From positions 1 to 64,000 of the forward strand of contig DATJFV010000041.1 in NCBI GenBank assembly GCA_035495435.1: DNA of 64,000 bases. The letters run 5' to 3'. Positions 25,012-33,265 of this stretch are shown one piece after another. Within the stretch, counting starts at the first letter, position 1; every line of letters begins with the position of its first letter. This DNA comes from JBDSKH01 sp035495435. GTDB taxonomy: Bacteria > Actinomycetota > Actinomycetes > Actinomycetales > Microbacteriaceae. The translations under genes were made by a program, and so were the position numbers. Under the pieces are notes generated by a model. It ran no database searches. It was not told the DNA's origin and worked only from the letters and a program-made list of their open reading frames with translations.

Positions 25012-26142
25012 CTAGGTCTCGTCGCGGCGCGCACCGGTCGGGTCGGTGCGTGATGCCGCCGGCCGCCCGGAGCGCTCGTCGCGGTGGGTGAACAACCAGT
25101 CGGGCTTGGGTTCGATGAGCGGCCGGAAGATGCGCCTCACCAGCGGTGACGACAGTGCCAGCGAGATCGCGATAGAGGCGAACACCATCGTCAGCAGCCA
25201 GATCGCCGACGAGTGGTCGTCCTTCAGGATTCCCGACTGCCGGATCGGGTAGAGCACGAACGAGTGCAGCAGGTAGACGTACATGGTGGCCTGGCCGAAC
25301 ACGCTGAAGATGGTCGCGCGGCGCGGGACGAGCGCATAGAACGCGGCGCTCAGCACGACGGCGAGCAGGATCAGACCCAGCCGGATGAGGCCCGCGGTCC
25401 AGTCCCTGTCGCCCAGCCGCGAGTAGCCGTCGTCGTAGAAGAACCATCCCTGCAGGTGGATGTCACGGAAGAATTGGATGTTCACCACCACCACGGTGAG
25501 CCACCCGGCGAACACCGCCACCGCCACCGCGCGCGTGGCCCACACCGCCGGCCAGCGCAGGTCGCGCCACCGGTCGACCACCTTCCACTGCCGCAAGTAC
25601 CAGCCCAGCAGGAAGAACGGCAGGATGCCGATCGTGCGCGACAGCGAGAACGTCGAATCCACATTGTGCGCGTACCCGACCGCGACCGAGGCCACCACCG
25701 CCCAGAGCAGCGGCCAGCGCAGCATCGCCAGATACGGCAGCGCCACCCGGAACACCGCCAGCGCGAGCAGGAACCACAGCGTCCAGTGCGGCTCGCTCAG
25801 GTTGAGGCCCGGGTCGCCCTCGACCACCCACTGCACCGCCGACCAGATGAACTGCATGATCAGGTAGGGCAGCAGAATGTCGGTGACCACTTTGCGCATC
25901 TGCTGCGTCCCCGGCGGGGTCGCCTTCGAGAAGTACCCGCTGATGATGGCGAACGCGGGCATGTGGAAGGCGTAGATGAACAGGTAGAGCGTCAGCGCGT
26001 TGTTCGAGTCGCCGGTCTGCCGCTGAATCGCGTGGCCGATGACCACCAGCACGATGGTGCCGAAGCGCGCGTTGTCCCAGAACGGGATGCGGATGCGGGG
26101 CTTCAGGGCAGGTCCGCTCTGGTCGGCCGTCTGGCTGGACAT
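25012..26142 (-). CDS. Membrane acyltransferase 3 family protein
   Basis: A 376-residue integral membrane protein with about ten hydrophobic segments. The pattern is FWDNARFGTIVLVVIGHAI near the N-terminus, with the conserved His of the acyltransferase-3 fold, FHMPAFAIISGY and FVLYPIR. The family (OafA, fucose 4-O-acetylase-like, OpgC) moves acetyl or other acyl groups onto sugars of the envelope. The C-terminal 30 residues are charged and probably cytoplasmic. The ATG is supported by TAGGCT 7 nt upstream. Substrate unknown. Confidence 0.82.
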   Translation of the reverse strand: MSSQTADQSGPALKPRIRIPFWDNARFGTIVLVVIGHAIQRQTGDSNNALTLYLFIYAFHMPAFAIISGYFSKATPPGTQQMRKVVTDILLPYLIMQFIWSAVQWVVEGDPGLNLSEPHWTLWFLLALAVFRVALPYLAMLRWPLLWAVVASVAVGYAHNVDSTFSLSRTIGILPFFLLGWYLRQWKVVDRWRDLRWPAVWATRAVAVAVFAGWLTVVVVNIQFFRDIHLQGWFFYDDGYSRLGDRDWTAGLIRLGLILLAVVLSAAFYALVPRRATIFSVFGQATMYVYLLHSFVLYPIRQSGILKDDHSSAIWLLTMVFASIAISLALSSPLVRRIFRPLIEPKPDWLFTHRDERSGRPAASRTDPTGARRDET

Positions 26143-26149
26143 CGCCGTC

Positions 26150-26155
26150 AGCCTA
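26150..26155 (-). promoter_or_regulatory. Predicted -10 of the acyltransferase gene (leaderless)
   Basis: TAGGCT on the minus strand, 7 nt before the ATG at 26142. Confidence 0.45.
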
Positions 26156-26173
26156 CGGCGGGATACTGATGCC

Positions 26174-26947
26174 ATGGCGAAACGCGTGGTCGTGACAGGG
26201 GCGAGTTCGGGAATCGGTCAGGCGGCGGCTCGCCTGTTCCGCGAGCGGGGGTGGGATGTCGTGGGCGTCGCCCGGCGCGGCGAACGTCTCGAGGCGCTGG
26301 CGCGCGACCACGGCATCCGCCCCGTCGTCGGTGACGTGACGGTGCAGTCCGACGTGGATCGCGTGCGCGACGAGATCGCGGCGATCGGACCGGTGCATGC
26401 CCTGGTGAACAACGCCGGCGGCGCGTTCGGCTCCGCGAGCGTGGAGCTGAGCGACCCGGAGGACTGGCGCGCGATGTACGACGTCAACGTGCTCGGCACG
26501 AAGCGCATGATCTCGGCGATGCTGCCCCTGCTGCGCGATGCGGCCCGCACCGACGGTCACGCCGACATCCTCTCGATCACCTCGGTGGCCGGGCACGAGG
26601 TCTACGAGAACGGCGCAGGCTACAACGCGGCCAAGTTCGCCGAGCACGCGTTGATGGCCGTGCTGCGACTCGAGCTGGCGGGCGAACCGCTGCGGGTCAT
26701 CGAGATCGCGCCGGGGATGGTGAAGACCGAGGGCTTCGCGATCATCCGGTTCAACGGCGACCAGGCCAAGGCCGACGCCGTGTACGCCGGGGTCGAGCAT
26801 CCGCTCGTGGCCGAGGACATCGCCGAGGCGATCGTGCACGCCATCGAACTGCCGGGCCACGTGAACCTCGACCTGGTGACCGTGCGTCCGGTCGCGCAGG
26901 CGGCGGCGCACAAGGTGATCCGCGAGCCGCTGCGGCCCCGCGGGTAG
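26174..26947 (+). CDS. SDR-family NAD(P)-dependent oxidoreductase
   Basis: 257 residues, classical short-chain dehydrogenase. The cofactor loop is TGASSGIG (about residues 8-15), NNAGG follows, the catalytic Ser is in LSITSVAG and the Tyr/Lys pair in YNAAKFAEHAL. The Arg-Arg pair after the second strand (VARRGERLE) favours NADP(H). The closest general type is the YdfG/serine dehydrogenase-like group, but the substrate is unknown. Divergent from the acyltransferase gene with 31 bp between starts. Confidence 0.88.
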   Translation: MAKRVVVTGASSGIGQAAARLFRERGWDVVGVARRGERLEALARDHGIRPVVGDVTVQSDVDRVRDEIAAIGPVHALVNNAGGAFGSASVELSDPEDWRAMYDVNVLGTKRMISAMLPLLRDAARTDGHADILSITSVAGHEVYENGAGYNAAKFAEHALMAVLRLELAGEPLRVIEIAPGMVKTEGFAIIRFNGDQAKADAVYAGVEHPLVAEDIAEAIVHAIELPGHVNLDLVTVRPVAQAAAHKVIREPLRPRG

Positions 26948-26959
26948 CCGCCCGCGGCT

Positions 26960-28429
26960 TCAGCGCCGGGTCAGGTCCTCGGCCTCGGGCAGCAGGTCGG
27001 CTTCGACGTCGGCGAACGCGAGCCGCGGCACGAAGAACAGCAGCACCGCGGCCAGCAGGGCTCCGCCGCCGCAGATCGCCCAGACGGTCATGTACCCCGA
27101 GAGGCTCGCGGCCGTGCCCGCAGCCGCCACCGCACCGGTCGCCAGCACGGTGCCGAACACCGCAGAGGCGAACGACCCGCCCACCGTCTTGGTGGTGTTC
27201 GTCAGCCCCGCCGCGATCCCGGTCTGCCCGCGCGGGGCCGCGGCCGCCGCGGCCGCCGGCAGTGCAGCCACCAGCGCGCCCGACCCGATGCCCGCGATCA
27301 CCATGTTGACGACCACTTGGGGCGTGGTGTCGTGCAGCGGCAGGAACAGCAGGTAGCCGGCGGCGACGAAGAACGCCGCCACGATCAGCGCGATACGCGG
27401 CGAGGTGCGTTTCGAGAGCACCGGGAAGAGCACGGCGCCGACGATCATCGCGATCAGGTAGACACCGATCAGGATGGACCGCATTCCGGTCGAGAGCCCG
27501 AGACCGTAGCCGACGACGTCGGGGTCCGTCCCGGCGAAGGTCGACAGCGGAGCCTGCGCGCCGAGGACGGCGATGCCGAACAGTCCGGCGGTGAGTTGCA
27601 CGGGCCACATGCTGGGCTGCGCCAGCACCTTCAGGTCGATCGCCGGGTCGGGCTGACGGCGCTCGTATCGCGCGAACGGCACGAACACCAGCACGCCGAT
27701 CACGATGAGCACCCACACCCACCAGGTCGCGGGCCCGTTGATGCGCAGGAAGGTCAGCCCCGAGGTGATCAGCAGCAGGCCCAGGGTCAGGATGACGAAG
27801 CCCCCGACATCCAGTCGCCGACCCGGCACCGGCTCGGATTCGGGCACTCCGAACAGGATCGCGAAGAACACCAGGGTGACGCAGATCGCGGGCACGAAGA
27901 GGGTGAGAGTGACGTTCTGGGCGAACGCGCCGAACACGACGCTCGAGCCGAGAGCTCCGATGATCGCGCCGAGTTCGAGCGCCACCACGAGGAACCCGGC
28001 CGCGCGGCGCGTCTGCGAAGCACCGGTGGCGGTGCGCCGGCCGCGGTCGAAGATCAGCGCGACCTCGAGCGGCAGCCACACCACGTAGAAGCCCTGCAGC
28101 GCCCAGGCGATGAGGAACGTGGTGAAGTCGCCGGCGAAGGCCAGCCACCAGCTCGCCGCAGCGGTCAGGACCGTCGAGATCAGCAGTATCCGCTTGTGCC
28201 CGAACATGTCGCCGAGCTTGGCCAGCACCGGCACCACCAGCGCCGAGAGCAGCAACTGGGCCGCCTCGAACCAGTTGAAGTCGGCGTCCTTGATGTTCAG
28301 GTGCACCACCAGGTCGCTGATCAGGGGCACGTAGAACCCCTGCAGGATGCCGGAGGTGAGCTCGACGAGGAAGAGGAACCCCACCAGAGAGAACGTGATG
28401 GCGCGAAGCGAGGTGCGAGGCTCGGTCAT
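26960..28429 (-). CDS. MFS transporter
   Basis: 489 residues, probably 14 hydrophobic segments. The first half carries LVVPVLAKLGDMFGHKRILL, a clear motif A (as LAKLGDMFGHKR). The N-terminal segment has SGILQGFYVPLISDL in place of the DHA2 LDxTIVNVALP motif, so the protein is a more distant relative of DHA2 exporters. Starts at ATG, 6 nt after TAGCAT on the minus strand. Substrate unknown; no regulator gene adjacent. Confidence 0.82.
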   Translation of the reverse strand: MTEPRTSLRAITFSLVGFLFLVELTSGILQGFYVPLISDLVVHLNIKDADFNWFEAAQLLLSALVVPVLAKLGDMFGHKRILLISTVLTAAASWWLAFAGDFTTFLIAWALQGFYVVWLPLEVALIFDRGRRTATGASQTRRAAGFLVVALELGAIIGALGSSVVFGAFAQNVTLTLFVPAICVTLVFFAILFGVPESEPVPGRRLDVGGFVILTLGLLLITSGLTFLRINGPATWWVWVLIVIGVLVFVPFARYERRQPDPAIDLKVLAQPSMWPVQLTAGLFGIAVLGAQAPLSTFAGTDPDVVGYGLGLSTGMRSILIGVYLIAMIVGAVLFPVLSKRTSPRIALIVAAFFVAAGYLLFLPLHDTTPQVVVNMVIAGIGSGALVAALPAAAAAAAPRGQTGIAAGLTNTTKTVGGSFASAVFGTVLATGAVAAAGTAASLSGYMTVWAICGGGALLAAVLLFFVPRLAFADVEADLLPEAEDLTRR

Positions 28430-28435
28430 GTCCGG

Positions 28436-28441
28436 ATGCTA
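28436..28441 (-). promoter_or_regulatory. Predicted -10 of the MFS gene at 26960-28429 (leaderless)
   Basis: TAGCAT on the minus strand, 6 nt before the ATG at 28429. Confidence 0.45.
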
Positions 28442-28480
28442 GCGGTTCGGTACGGCGCTTCTCAGGTGAATCCGGTCTCT

Positions 28481-28486
28481 TAGCAT
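28481..28486 (+). promoter_or_regulatory. Predicted -10 of the phosphoribosyltransferase operon (leaderless)
   Basis: TAGCAT, 7 nt, then GTG at 28494. The -10 overlaps an in-frame ATG at 28485, which therefore cannot be the normal start. Confidence 0.5.
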
Positions 28487-28493
28487 GGACACC

Positions 28494-28964
28494 GTGGCGG
28501 ATGAGCGCGAGATCCTGAGTTACGCCGCGTTCGGTGTCGCCGCGCGCGAGCTGGCGCAGACCATCGCGGATGACGGCTACCGCCCCGACGCGATCATCGC
28601 CATCGCGCGGGGCGGGCTGGTGCTCGCCGGGGCCCTCGGGTACGCGCTGGATGTCAAGATGCTCGGCAGCCTCAACGTGGAGTTCTACACCGGCGTCGAG
28701 GAGCGGCTTCCCGAGCCGATCGTGCTGCCGCCGACTCTCGACCGCGACGCCCTGGCCGGCAAGCGCGTGCTGCTGGTCGACGACGTCTCGGACTCGGGGC
28801 GCACGCTGGCGCTCGTGCTGGCGCTGCTGCGAGCCGGCGGAGGAGAGGTGCGCACCGTGTGCCTCTACAGCAAGCCGGGCACCGTGCAGCCGCCCGACTA
28901 TGTGTGGCGCACGACGCCGAACTGGATCATGTTTCCCTGGAGCGCCGAAGGGCCGGTGGTATGA
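28494..28964 (+). CDS. Phosphoribosyltransferase (Gpt/hypoxanthine PRTase-like)
   Basis: 156-residue type I PRTase. The PRPP loop is VLLVDDVSDSGRTLALVLA with the two acidic residues before the DSGRT turn, and the N-terminal IIAIARGGLVLAGAL loop binds pyrophosphate. The hood is small, as in xanthine/guanine PRTases. The GTG at 28494 is chosen over the ATG at 28485 because a TAGCAT -10 covers that ATG. First gene of a closely packed unit (PRTase, peptidase E-like, ung, GNAT, VOC) with 4-bp overlaps between the first three. Confidence 0.82.
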   Translation: MADEREILSYAAFGVAARELAQTIADDGYRPDAIIAIARGGLVLAGALGYALDVKMLGSLNVEFYTGVEERLPEPIVLPPTLDRDALAGKRVLLVDDVSDSGRTLALVLALLRAGGGEVRTVCLYSKPGTVQPPDYVWRTTPNWIMFPWSAEGPVV

Positions 28965-29689
28965 GCATCTTCCTCTGGGGTGGCGGATGGACGCCCGCCG
29001 GCGACCCCGACATCGTGGCGCCGTTCCTCGCGGAGGCGGCACAGCGCGCCGCCGGCAGCGGGCGCATGATCCCGCGGATCGGGTTCCTGCTGGTGCGCGA
29101 GGAGGAGGGCGGCTACGCCACCGGATTCCCCGCATCCTTCGAAGCCGTCGCCCCCTGCGAACCGGTCGTGACGTTGCTCGTCGTGCCGGGGGAGGGGCCG
29201 GAGGCGTTCACCAGCGCCGTGCTGACCGACATTGACGCCCTCGTCATCGGCGGCGGGATGACGCCCGACTACCTGCGCGCCGTCGAGCCCGTCATGGAGG
29301 AGATCCGCCTGCTGGTGGCCGACGGGCTGCCCTACCTCGGCTTCTCGGCGGGTGCGATGATCGCCGCGGACCGCGCCGTCATCGGCGGCTACCGCATCGA
29401 CGGGGTGCAGGTGTGTCCCGAGGAGACCGGCGAGGACCTCGAGGAGGTCACCATCGCCGAGGGCCTGGGCCTCGTCGACCTGGCGATCGACGTGCACGCC
29501 GCGCAGTGGGGCACCCTCGGGCGGCTCGTCGCCGCGACCGAGGCGGGTCTGGTCGGGGGCGGGGTGGCGGTCGACGAGTTCACCGCGCTGGTGGTCGGCG
29601 ACCACGGGCTGCGGGTCGTGGGCAGCGGCAGCGCCTGGCGGGTGCTCGACGAGCCGGCCGGAGTCGTGGTGGGAGCGCTCGAGCCGTGA
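28961..29689 (+). CDS. Peptidase E-like (family S51, class I glutamine amidotransferase fold) protein
   Basis: 242 residues. The nucleophile elbow GFSAGAMIAA carries a Ser in the position used by dipeptidase E/cyanophycinase, and the preceding IDALVIGGGMTPDYL loop matches the family. The rest of a Ser-His-Glu triad is plausible with His in DVHAAQWGTLGRL. PepE cleaves Asp-X dipeptides, but many actinobacterial relatives have no tested activity. ATGA overlap with the PRTase gene and GTGA overlap with ung. Confidence 0.72.
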   Translation: MSIFLWGGGWTPAGDPDIVAPFLAEAAQRAAGSGRMIPRIGFLLVREEEGGYATGFPASFEAVAPCEPVVTLLVVPGEGPEAFTSAVLTDIDALVIGGGMTPDYLRAVEPVMEEIRLLVADGLPYLGFSAGAMIAADRAVIGGYRIDGVQVCPEETGEDLEEVTIAEGLGLVDLAIDVHAAQWGTLGRLVAATEAGLVGGGVAVDEFTALVVGDHGLRVVGSGSAWRVLDEPAGVVVGALEP

Positions 29690-30366
29690 GCTCCGCGCGT
29701 CCCCTGGCCGAGCTGGTCGATCCCGGCTGGGCACGGGCGCTCGCAGGGGTGGCTCCTCAGGTCGCGGCGATGGGGGAGTTCCTGCGGGCCGAGACGGCGG
29801 CGGGCCGGCGCTACCTGCCGGCCGGCGAGAACGTCCTGCGCGCGTTCTCGACACCGTTCGACGACGTGCGCGTGCTCATCGTCGGGCAGGACCCGTACCC
29901 GACGCCGGGGCATCCGATCGGGTTGGCGTTCGCGGTCGAACGCTCGGTGCGGCCGGTTCCGCGCAGCCTGCAGAACATCTATCGCGAGCTGCGCGACGAC
30001 CTCGGCATCACGCCTCCGCCGCACGGCGACCTGTCGGCGTGGACGCGACAGGGCGTGATGCTGCTGAACCGCGTGCTCACGGTCCAGGCGGGCCTCTCGG
30101 GGTCGCACCGGGGGCGGGGGTGGGAGTCGGTGACCGAGGCGGCCATTCGCGCGCTGGCCGCACGGGACCGGCCGCTGGTCGCCATCCTGTGGGGACGCGA
30201 CGCGGGGACGCTCCGCCCGATGCTGGGCGCGGTCCCGTGCATCGCCTCCGCGCATCCGAGTCCGCTCTCGGCGGCGAACGGCTTCTTCGGCTCGCGGCCG
30301 TTCAGCCGGGCGAACGAGCTGCTCGGGGCGGCCGGAGCAGCGCCCGTCGACTGGAATCTAGACTGA
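29686..30366 (+). CDS. ung: Uracil-DNA glycosylase
   Basis: 226-residue family 1 UDG that removes uracil from DNA. The water-activating loop is GQDPYPTPGHPIGLAF (Asp69) and the minor-groove intercalation loop is HPSPLSAANGFFG, with its catalytic His. The length is normal. The GTG start overlaps the TGA of the peptidase E-like gene. Being embedded in a mixed salvage/repair operon makes constitutive low expression likely. Confidence 0.95.
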   Translation: MSSARPLAELVDPGWARALAGVAPQVAAMGEFLRAETAAGRRYLPAGENVLRAFSTPFDDVRVLIVGQDPYPTPGHPIGLAFAVERSVRPVPRSLQNIYRELRDDLGITPPPHGDLSAWTRQGVMLLNRVLTVQAGLSGSHRGRGWESVTEAAIRALAARDRPLVAILWGRDAGTLRPMLGAVPCIASAHPSPLSAANGFFGSRPFSRANELLGAAGAAPVDWNLD

Positions 30367-30370
30367 CGCC

Positions 30371-30949
30371 GTGCTGGAAGAGGAGTACAACCCGCGCCGC
30401 AAGCTGCCGGCGCACCTGCGTCCGGCCGAGCCGCCTGCGCCGCACTTCGAGTACACCCTCCGCGCTGCCGAGCCGCGCGACATCCCGGACATGCTCGAGA
30501 TCTACAACCATTACGTGGCCAACTCGACGGTCACCTTCGATGAGGATGCGCTGACCCTCGCCGAGATGCGCAAGAAGTTCAGGATCGTCGCCGATCTGGG
30601 CTACCCGTGGCTGGTCGCGGTCAGCCCGGGCGGCAATGTGCTCGGCTACGCCTACGTCACTCCATGGAAGCCGAAGGCGGCGTACCGCTTCACGGTCGAG
30701 AACTCGATCTACCTTGGCCCGGCGTCCACCGGCAAGGGTCTCGGGGCGGCGCTGATGGCCGAGTTGCTGGTGCGGGCGAAGGCCGCCGGCATCCGGGAGG
30801 TGGTCGCGGTGATCGCCGACAAGGGTGCCGAGGCGTCGCTCGCGCTGCATCAGCGGTTCGGCTTCACCGAGATCGGCCACATGGGCCGGGTGGGGTTCAA
30901 GTTCGGGCGCTGGCTCGGCACCGTCCTTCTGCAGAAGAGCCTCAAGTAG
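30371..30949 (+). CDS. GNAT N-acetyltransferase, phosphinothricin/methionine-sulfone acetyltransferase type
   Basis: 192 residues. The core from about residue 30 matches the PAT/MnaT branch of GNATs: LEIYNHYVANSTVTFDE, YAYVTPWKPKAAYRFTVE, the acetyl-CoA loop STGKGLGAAL, LHQRFGF, and GHMGRVGFKFGRWLGT. Enzymes of this type acetylate L-amino-acid analogues such as phosphinothricin or methionine sulfone/sulfoximine. About 28 extra basic and Pro-rich residues precede the domain (EEYNPRRKLPAHLRPAEPP). GTG start 4 bp after ung. Confidence 0.85.
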   Translation: MLEEEYNPRRKLPAHLRPAEPPAPHFEYTLRAAEPRDIPDMLEIYNHYVANSTVTFDEDALTLAEMRKKFRIVADLGYPWLVAVSPGGNVLGYAYVTPWKPKAAYRFTVENSIYLGPASTGKGLGAALMAELLVRAKAAGIREVVAVIADKGAEASLALHQRFGFTEIGHMGRVGFKFGRWLGTVLLQKSLK

Positions 30950-30963
30950 AGGATGCTCGGGGG

Positions 30964-31371
30964 ATGACCGTCTCCCAACTCCGCCTCGTCCTCGAAACCG
31001 ACGACCTCGACGCCGCGTTGGCGTTCTACCGCGACGTTCTGGGTCTCGCCGAGCGTGAGGCGTACTCCGAGGAGGACGGCGCCCGGGTGCACATCCTCGA
31101 GGTGCCCAGCGCCACGCTCGAACTCGCGAACCCGCAGCAGGTGCGGTTCATCGACCGCGTCGAGACGGGTCGCGAGGGGGTCGCGCACCGCTATCCGCTG
31201 ACGGTGCGCATCGCGTTCGAGGTGCCGGATGCGGCGGCAGCCGAGCAGGAGTGGCGCGCGGGCGGGGCGAGCCCGGTGGCCCCGGCGGCCGAGACCCCGT
31301 GGAACTCGCTCAACGCGCGCCTCGAGGCCCCCGGCGGCATGCAGGTCACCGCGTTCCAGGAGCTCAGCTGA
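30964..31371 (+). CDS. VOC (glyoxalase/bleomycin-resistance) family protein
   Basis: 135 residues forming two beta-alpha-beta-beta-beta modules. The first begins LRLVLETDDLDAALAFYRDVLGL; the end is LEAPGGMQVTAFQEL. Possible metal ligands are sparse, so the substrate cannot be guessed. Last gene of the PRTase-ung unit, 14 bp after the GNAT gene. Its stop overlaps the convergent GNAT gene by 8 bp through the palindrome TCAGCTGA. Confidence 0.75.
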   Translation: MTVSQLRLVLETDDLDAALAFYRDVLGLAEREAYSEEDGARVHILEVPSATLELANPQQVRFIDRVETGREGVAHRYPLTVRIAFEVPDAAAAEQEWRAGGASPVAPAAETPWNSLNARLEAPGGMQVTAFQELS

Positions 31372-31870
31372 TTCCTGGCGGCTCGTCCAGGCGGTACACG
31401 TACTCGTCGACCTCTTCGCCGCGACGCGGGGCATGGGTGCGCTCGACGCGGTCGAAGACGAAACCCGCGCCCTGCAGCACCCGCTGCGAGCCGAGGTTGT
31501 CCGACACCGTGCTGCCCCAGAGCGGCCGTTGCGGTAGCTCGCGCAGCACCGCGGCGAGAGCCGCCGAGGCGACGCCCTGGCGCCACAGCTCGCGGGTGAT
31601 CCAGTAGCCCACCTGGCGTTCGCCGTTCATCAGGAAGCTGAGGGCGTAGCCGGCGAACCGGCCGTCGGCCTCCACGATCCAGATCAGGTTGGCCGGGTCG
31701 GCGCGGATCCGCGCCCAGTGCGCGTCGAAGGCGGTGCGATCGCCGGGCTCCCGCGGCAGGAAGGCGATCATCTGCGCGCCCTCCGCGTCCGATTCCAGCT
31801 CGAACAGCTGCTCGAGGTCGTGCTCGGTCACCGGGCGCAGCCGCACGTCATCACGCACCGGGACGGTCAC
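31364..31870 (-). CDS. GNAT family N-acetyltransferase
   Basis: 168 residues of the RimJ/RimL-like GNAT type: VRLRPVTEHDLEQLFEL at the start, VGYWITRELWRQGVASAAL for the acetyl-CoA loop, and LGSQRVLQGAGF near the end. The substrate is unknown. GTG start in a 4-bp overlap with the upstream lipoprotein gene, so the two form an operon. Ends within the convergent VOC gene. Confidence 0.8.
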   Translation of the reverse strand: MTVPVRDDVRLRPVTEHDLEQLFELESDAEGAQMIAFLPREPGDRTAFDAHWARIRADPANLIWIVEADGRFAGYALSFLMNGERQVGYWITRELWRQGVASAALAAVLRELPQRPLWGSTVSDNLGSQRVLQGAGFVFDRVERTHAPRRGEEVDEYVYRLDEPPGIS

Positions 31871-32484
31871 CGGTACACCTGGTCGGCTGCCTGGCTCGCC
31901 AGCTCGACCGCCTCGTCGAAGAACGCCTCACCGCCGATCGCCTCGATCACCGAGATCCAGCTGTCGTCGCGCAGCACATTGAGGATCGCGGGGGCGCTGG
32001 TGTCATCACCGATCTGGGCGTAGCTCACGCCGTCGTCGATGACCGCCTCGTTGAGCCCTTGGGCGAGCAGGGAGTCGACGACCTGTCCGCGGGTGTCAGG
32101 GCTGAGCGGTGCGACCGAGACGGTGACCGTGCTCTCGGGCACCTCCTCGTTGCCCCAGATGCAGGAGATGCCGCCGGCGGCTTCCTCGGGCGTCGGGTCG
32201 GAGTAGTACTGCGGGTACTTCCCTCCGGGTCCGCCGAGCAGTTCCAGACCCTGGGCCGTGAAGTCGGCTTGAACCGAGTCGGGCAGCAGCTGCGTGCAGT
32301 CGGTCGGCAGGGTGAAGGTCCGCTCCGATGGCGGCTGCGTGGCGTTCGCCGTTGGCGTGGGATCCGATCCGGTCGGTTGCGTCGGGGCGGCCTGCGGGGA
32401 ACCCCCGCAGGCCGCCAGCGACAGCACCGCGGCGATCGCGATCGGCAGGACGGTGATGCGTGTACTCGTCACGGGTGGCCTCAT
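31867..32484 (-). CDS. Secreted lipoprotein, divergent paralogue of the one at 50033-50608
   Basis: 205 residues (or 201 if an in-frame GTG at 32472 is used). Lipobox LAAC about residue 25, a Thr/Pro linker, then a globular domain with DCTQLLP, ISCIWGNEE and a C-terminal helix. The same pattern occurs in the lipoprotein at 50033-50608: a Cys before a leucine-rich turn, a Cys-x-Trp strand followed by a V-x-V-x-V strand, a GDD turn, then a C-terminal helix. No function can be assigned; binding or sensing at the cell surface is a guess. Confidence 0.7.
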   Translation of the reverse strand: MRPPVTSTRITVLPIAIAAVLSLAACGGSPQAAPTQPTGSDPTPTANATQPPSERTFTLPTDCTQLLPDSVQADFTAQGLELLGGPGGKYPQYYSDPTPEEAAGGISCIWGNEEVPESTVTVSVAPLSPDTRGQVVDSLLAQGLNEAVIDDGVSYAQIGDDTSAPAILNVLRDDSWISVIEAIGGEAFFDEAVELASQAADQVYR

Positions 32485-32518
32485 CTCCCAGTGTGGCGAG
32501 AATCTATCACCGCGAGCC

Positions 32519-33265
32519 TCAGGAACGCGGGGTGGCGTGGCGCAGCACCAGGTATCCCGTCACTCCCGCGATCGCGGTGGGGACGAGCAGCCAGAGCGCG
32601 GTGCCCAGCGCCTGAGCCTGCAGGAAGAAGGCGCCCACGGCATCCCAGCTGCGGGTGTAGGTCACGAGCGCGATCACGCCCACCAGCAGCGCGCCGATCG
32701 CGATGAAGGCCGCGACCAGGCCGGTGGCCTTCCACCGCACGAACACGGTGGCGAATACCGCGCCGGTGAAGAAGAAGAACAGCATGAGGCAGAAGAAGAT
32801 CACCAGCCGCTGCCAGGTCTCGTTCTCTCCGCCACCGAAGTAGATCGTGGTGAACATGTGCATGCCGATGCCCCACCCGCCGGTCAGCGTCTCGAGGGCC
32901 GACAGCACGGTCAGGGCGATCGCCCAGCCGGCCGACAGCAGCACGAAGGTCAGGGCGCTGCCGAGGTAGAAGTCTCTGCGTGTCGACCCGTACCCCAGGG
33001 CGAGCGGGAAGGTGAGGTTCATCGCCTGGACGGCGACGACCAGCATGTAGAAGAAGATCCATCCCGGCGCGCCGCTGTACTGGGTGCCGTTGCTGGCGTC
33101 GGCGGCGTCCGACGGGTCGAGGTTCGTCGAAACGAGCCACCAGATGGCGTAGGTCAGCACGAAGATCGCGCCGAGGATGAGCGCCGGCAGCACGATGGTG
33201 GTGCGCGGGTTGGCCAGATGCAGCCTGACGACGCGGGTGGTGCGCCCGAGTGCGGCGGTGGTCAT
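32519..33265 (-). CDS. ABC transporter permease-like membrane protein
   Basis: A 248-residue protein with about six hydrophobic segments (around residues 25-45, 70-92, 100-122, 150-172, 178-200, 215-238). It has no recognisable EAA loop. It belongs with the ATPase encoded directly upstream (ATGA overlap), like other GntR/YtrA-controlled exporters in Gram-positive bacteria. The substrate is unknown; envelope-stress or antimicrobial-peptide export is the usual role of such modules. Confidence 0.75.
   Translation of the reverse strand: MTTAALGRTTRVVRLHLANPRTTIVLPALILGAIFVLTYAIWWLVSTNLDPSDAADASNGTQYSGAPGWIFFYMLVVAVQAMNLTFPLALGYGSTRRDFYLGSALTFVLLSAGWAIALTVLSALETLTGGWGIGMHMFTTIYFGGGENETWQRLVIFFCLMLFFFFTGAVFATVFVRWKATGLVAAFIAIGALLVGVIALVTYTRSWDAVGAFFLQAQALGTALWLLVPTAIAGVTGYLVLRHATPRS

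Noticed and set aside
30371..30949. Antibiotic-resistance gene (phosphinothricin acetyltransferase)
   Set aside because: The family match is good, but chromosomal members of this branch mostly act on methionine sulfone/sulfoximine-like compounds; no mobile context or resistance evidence is present.
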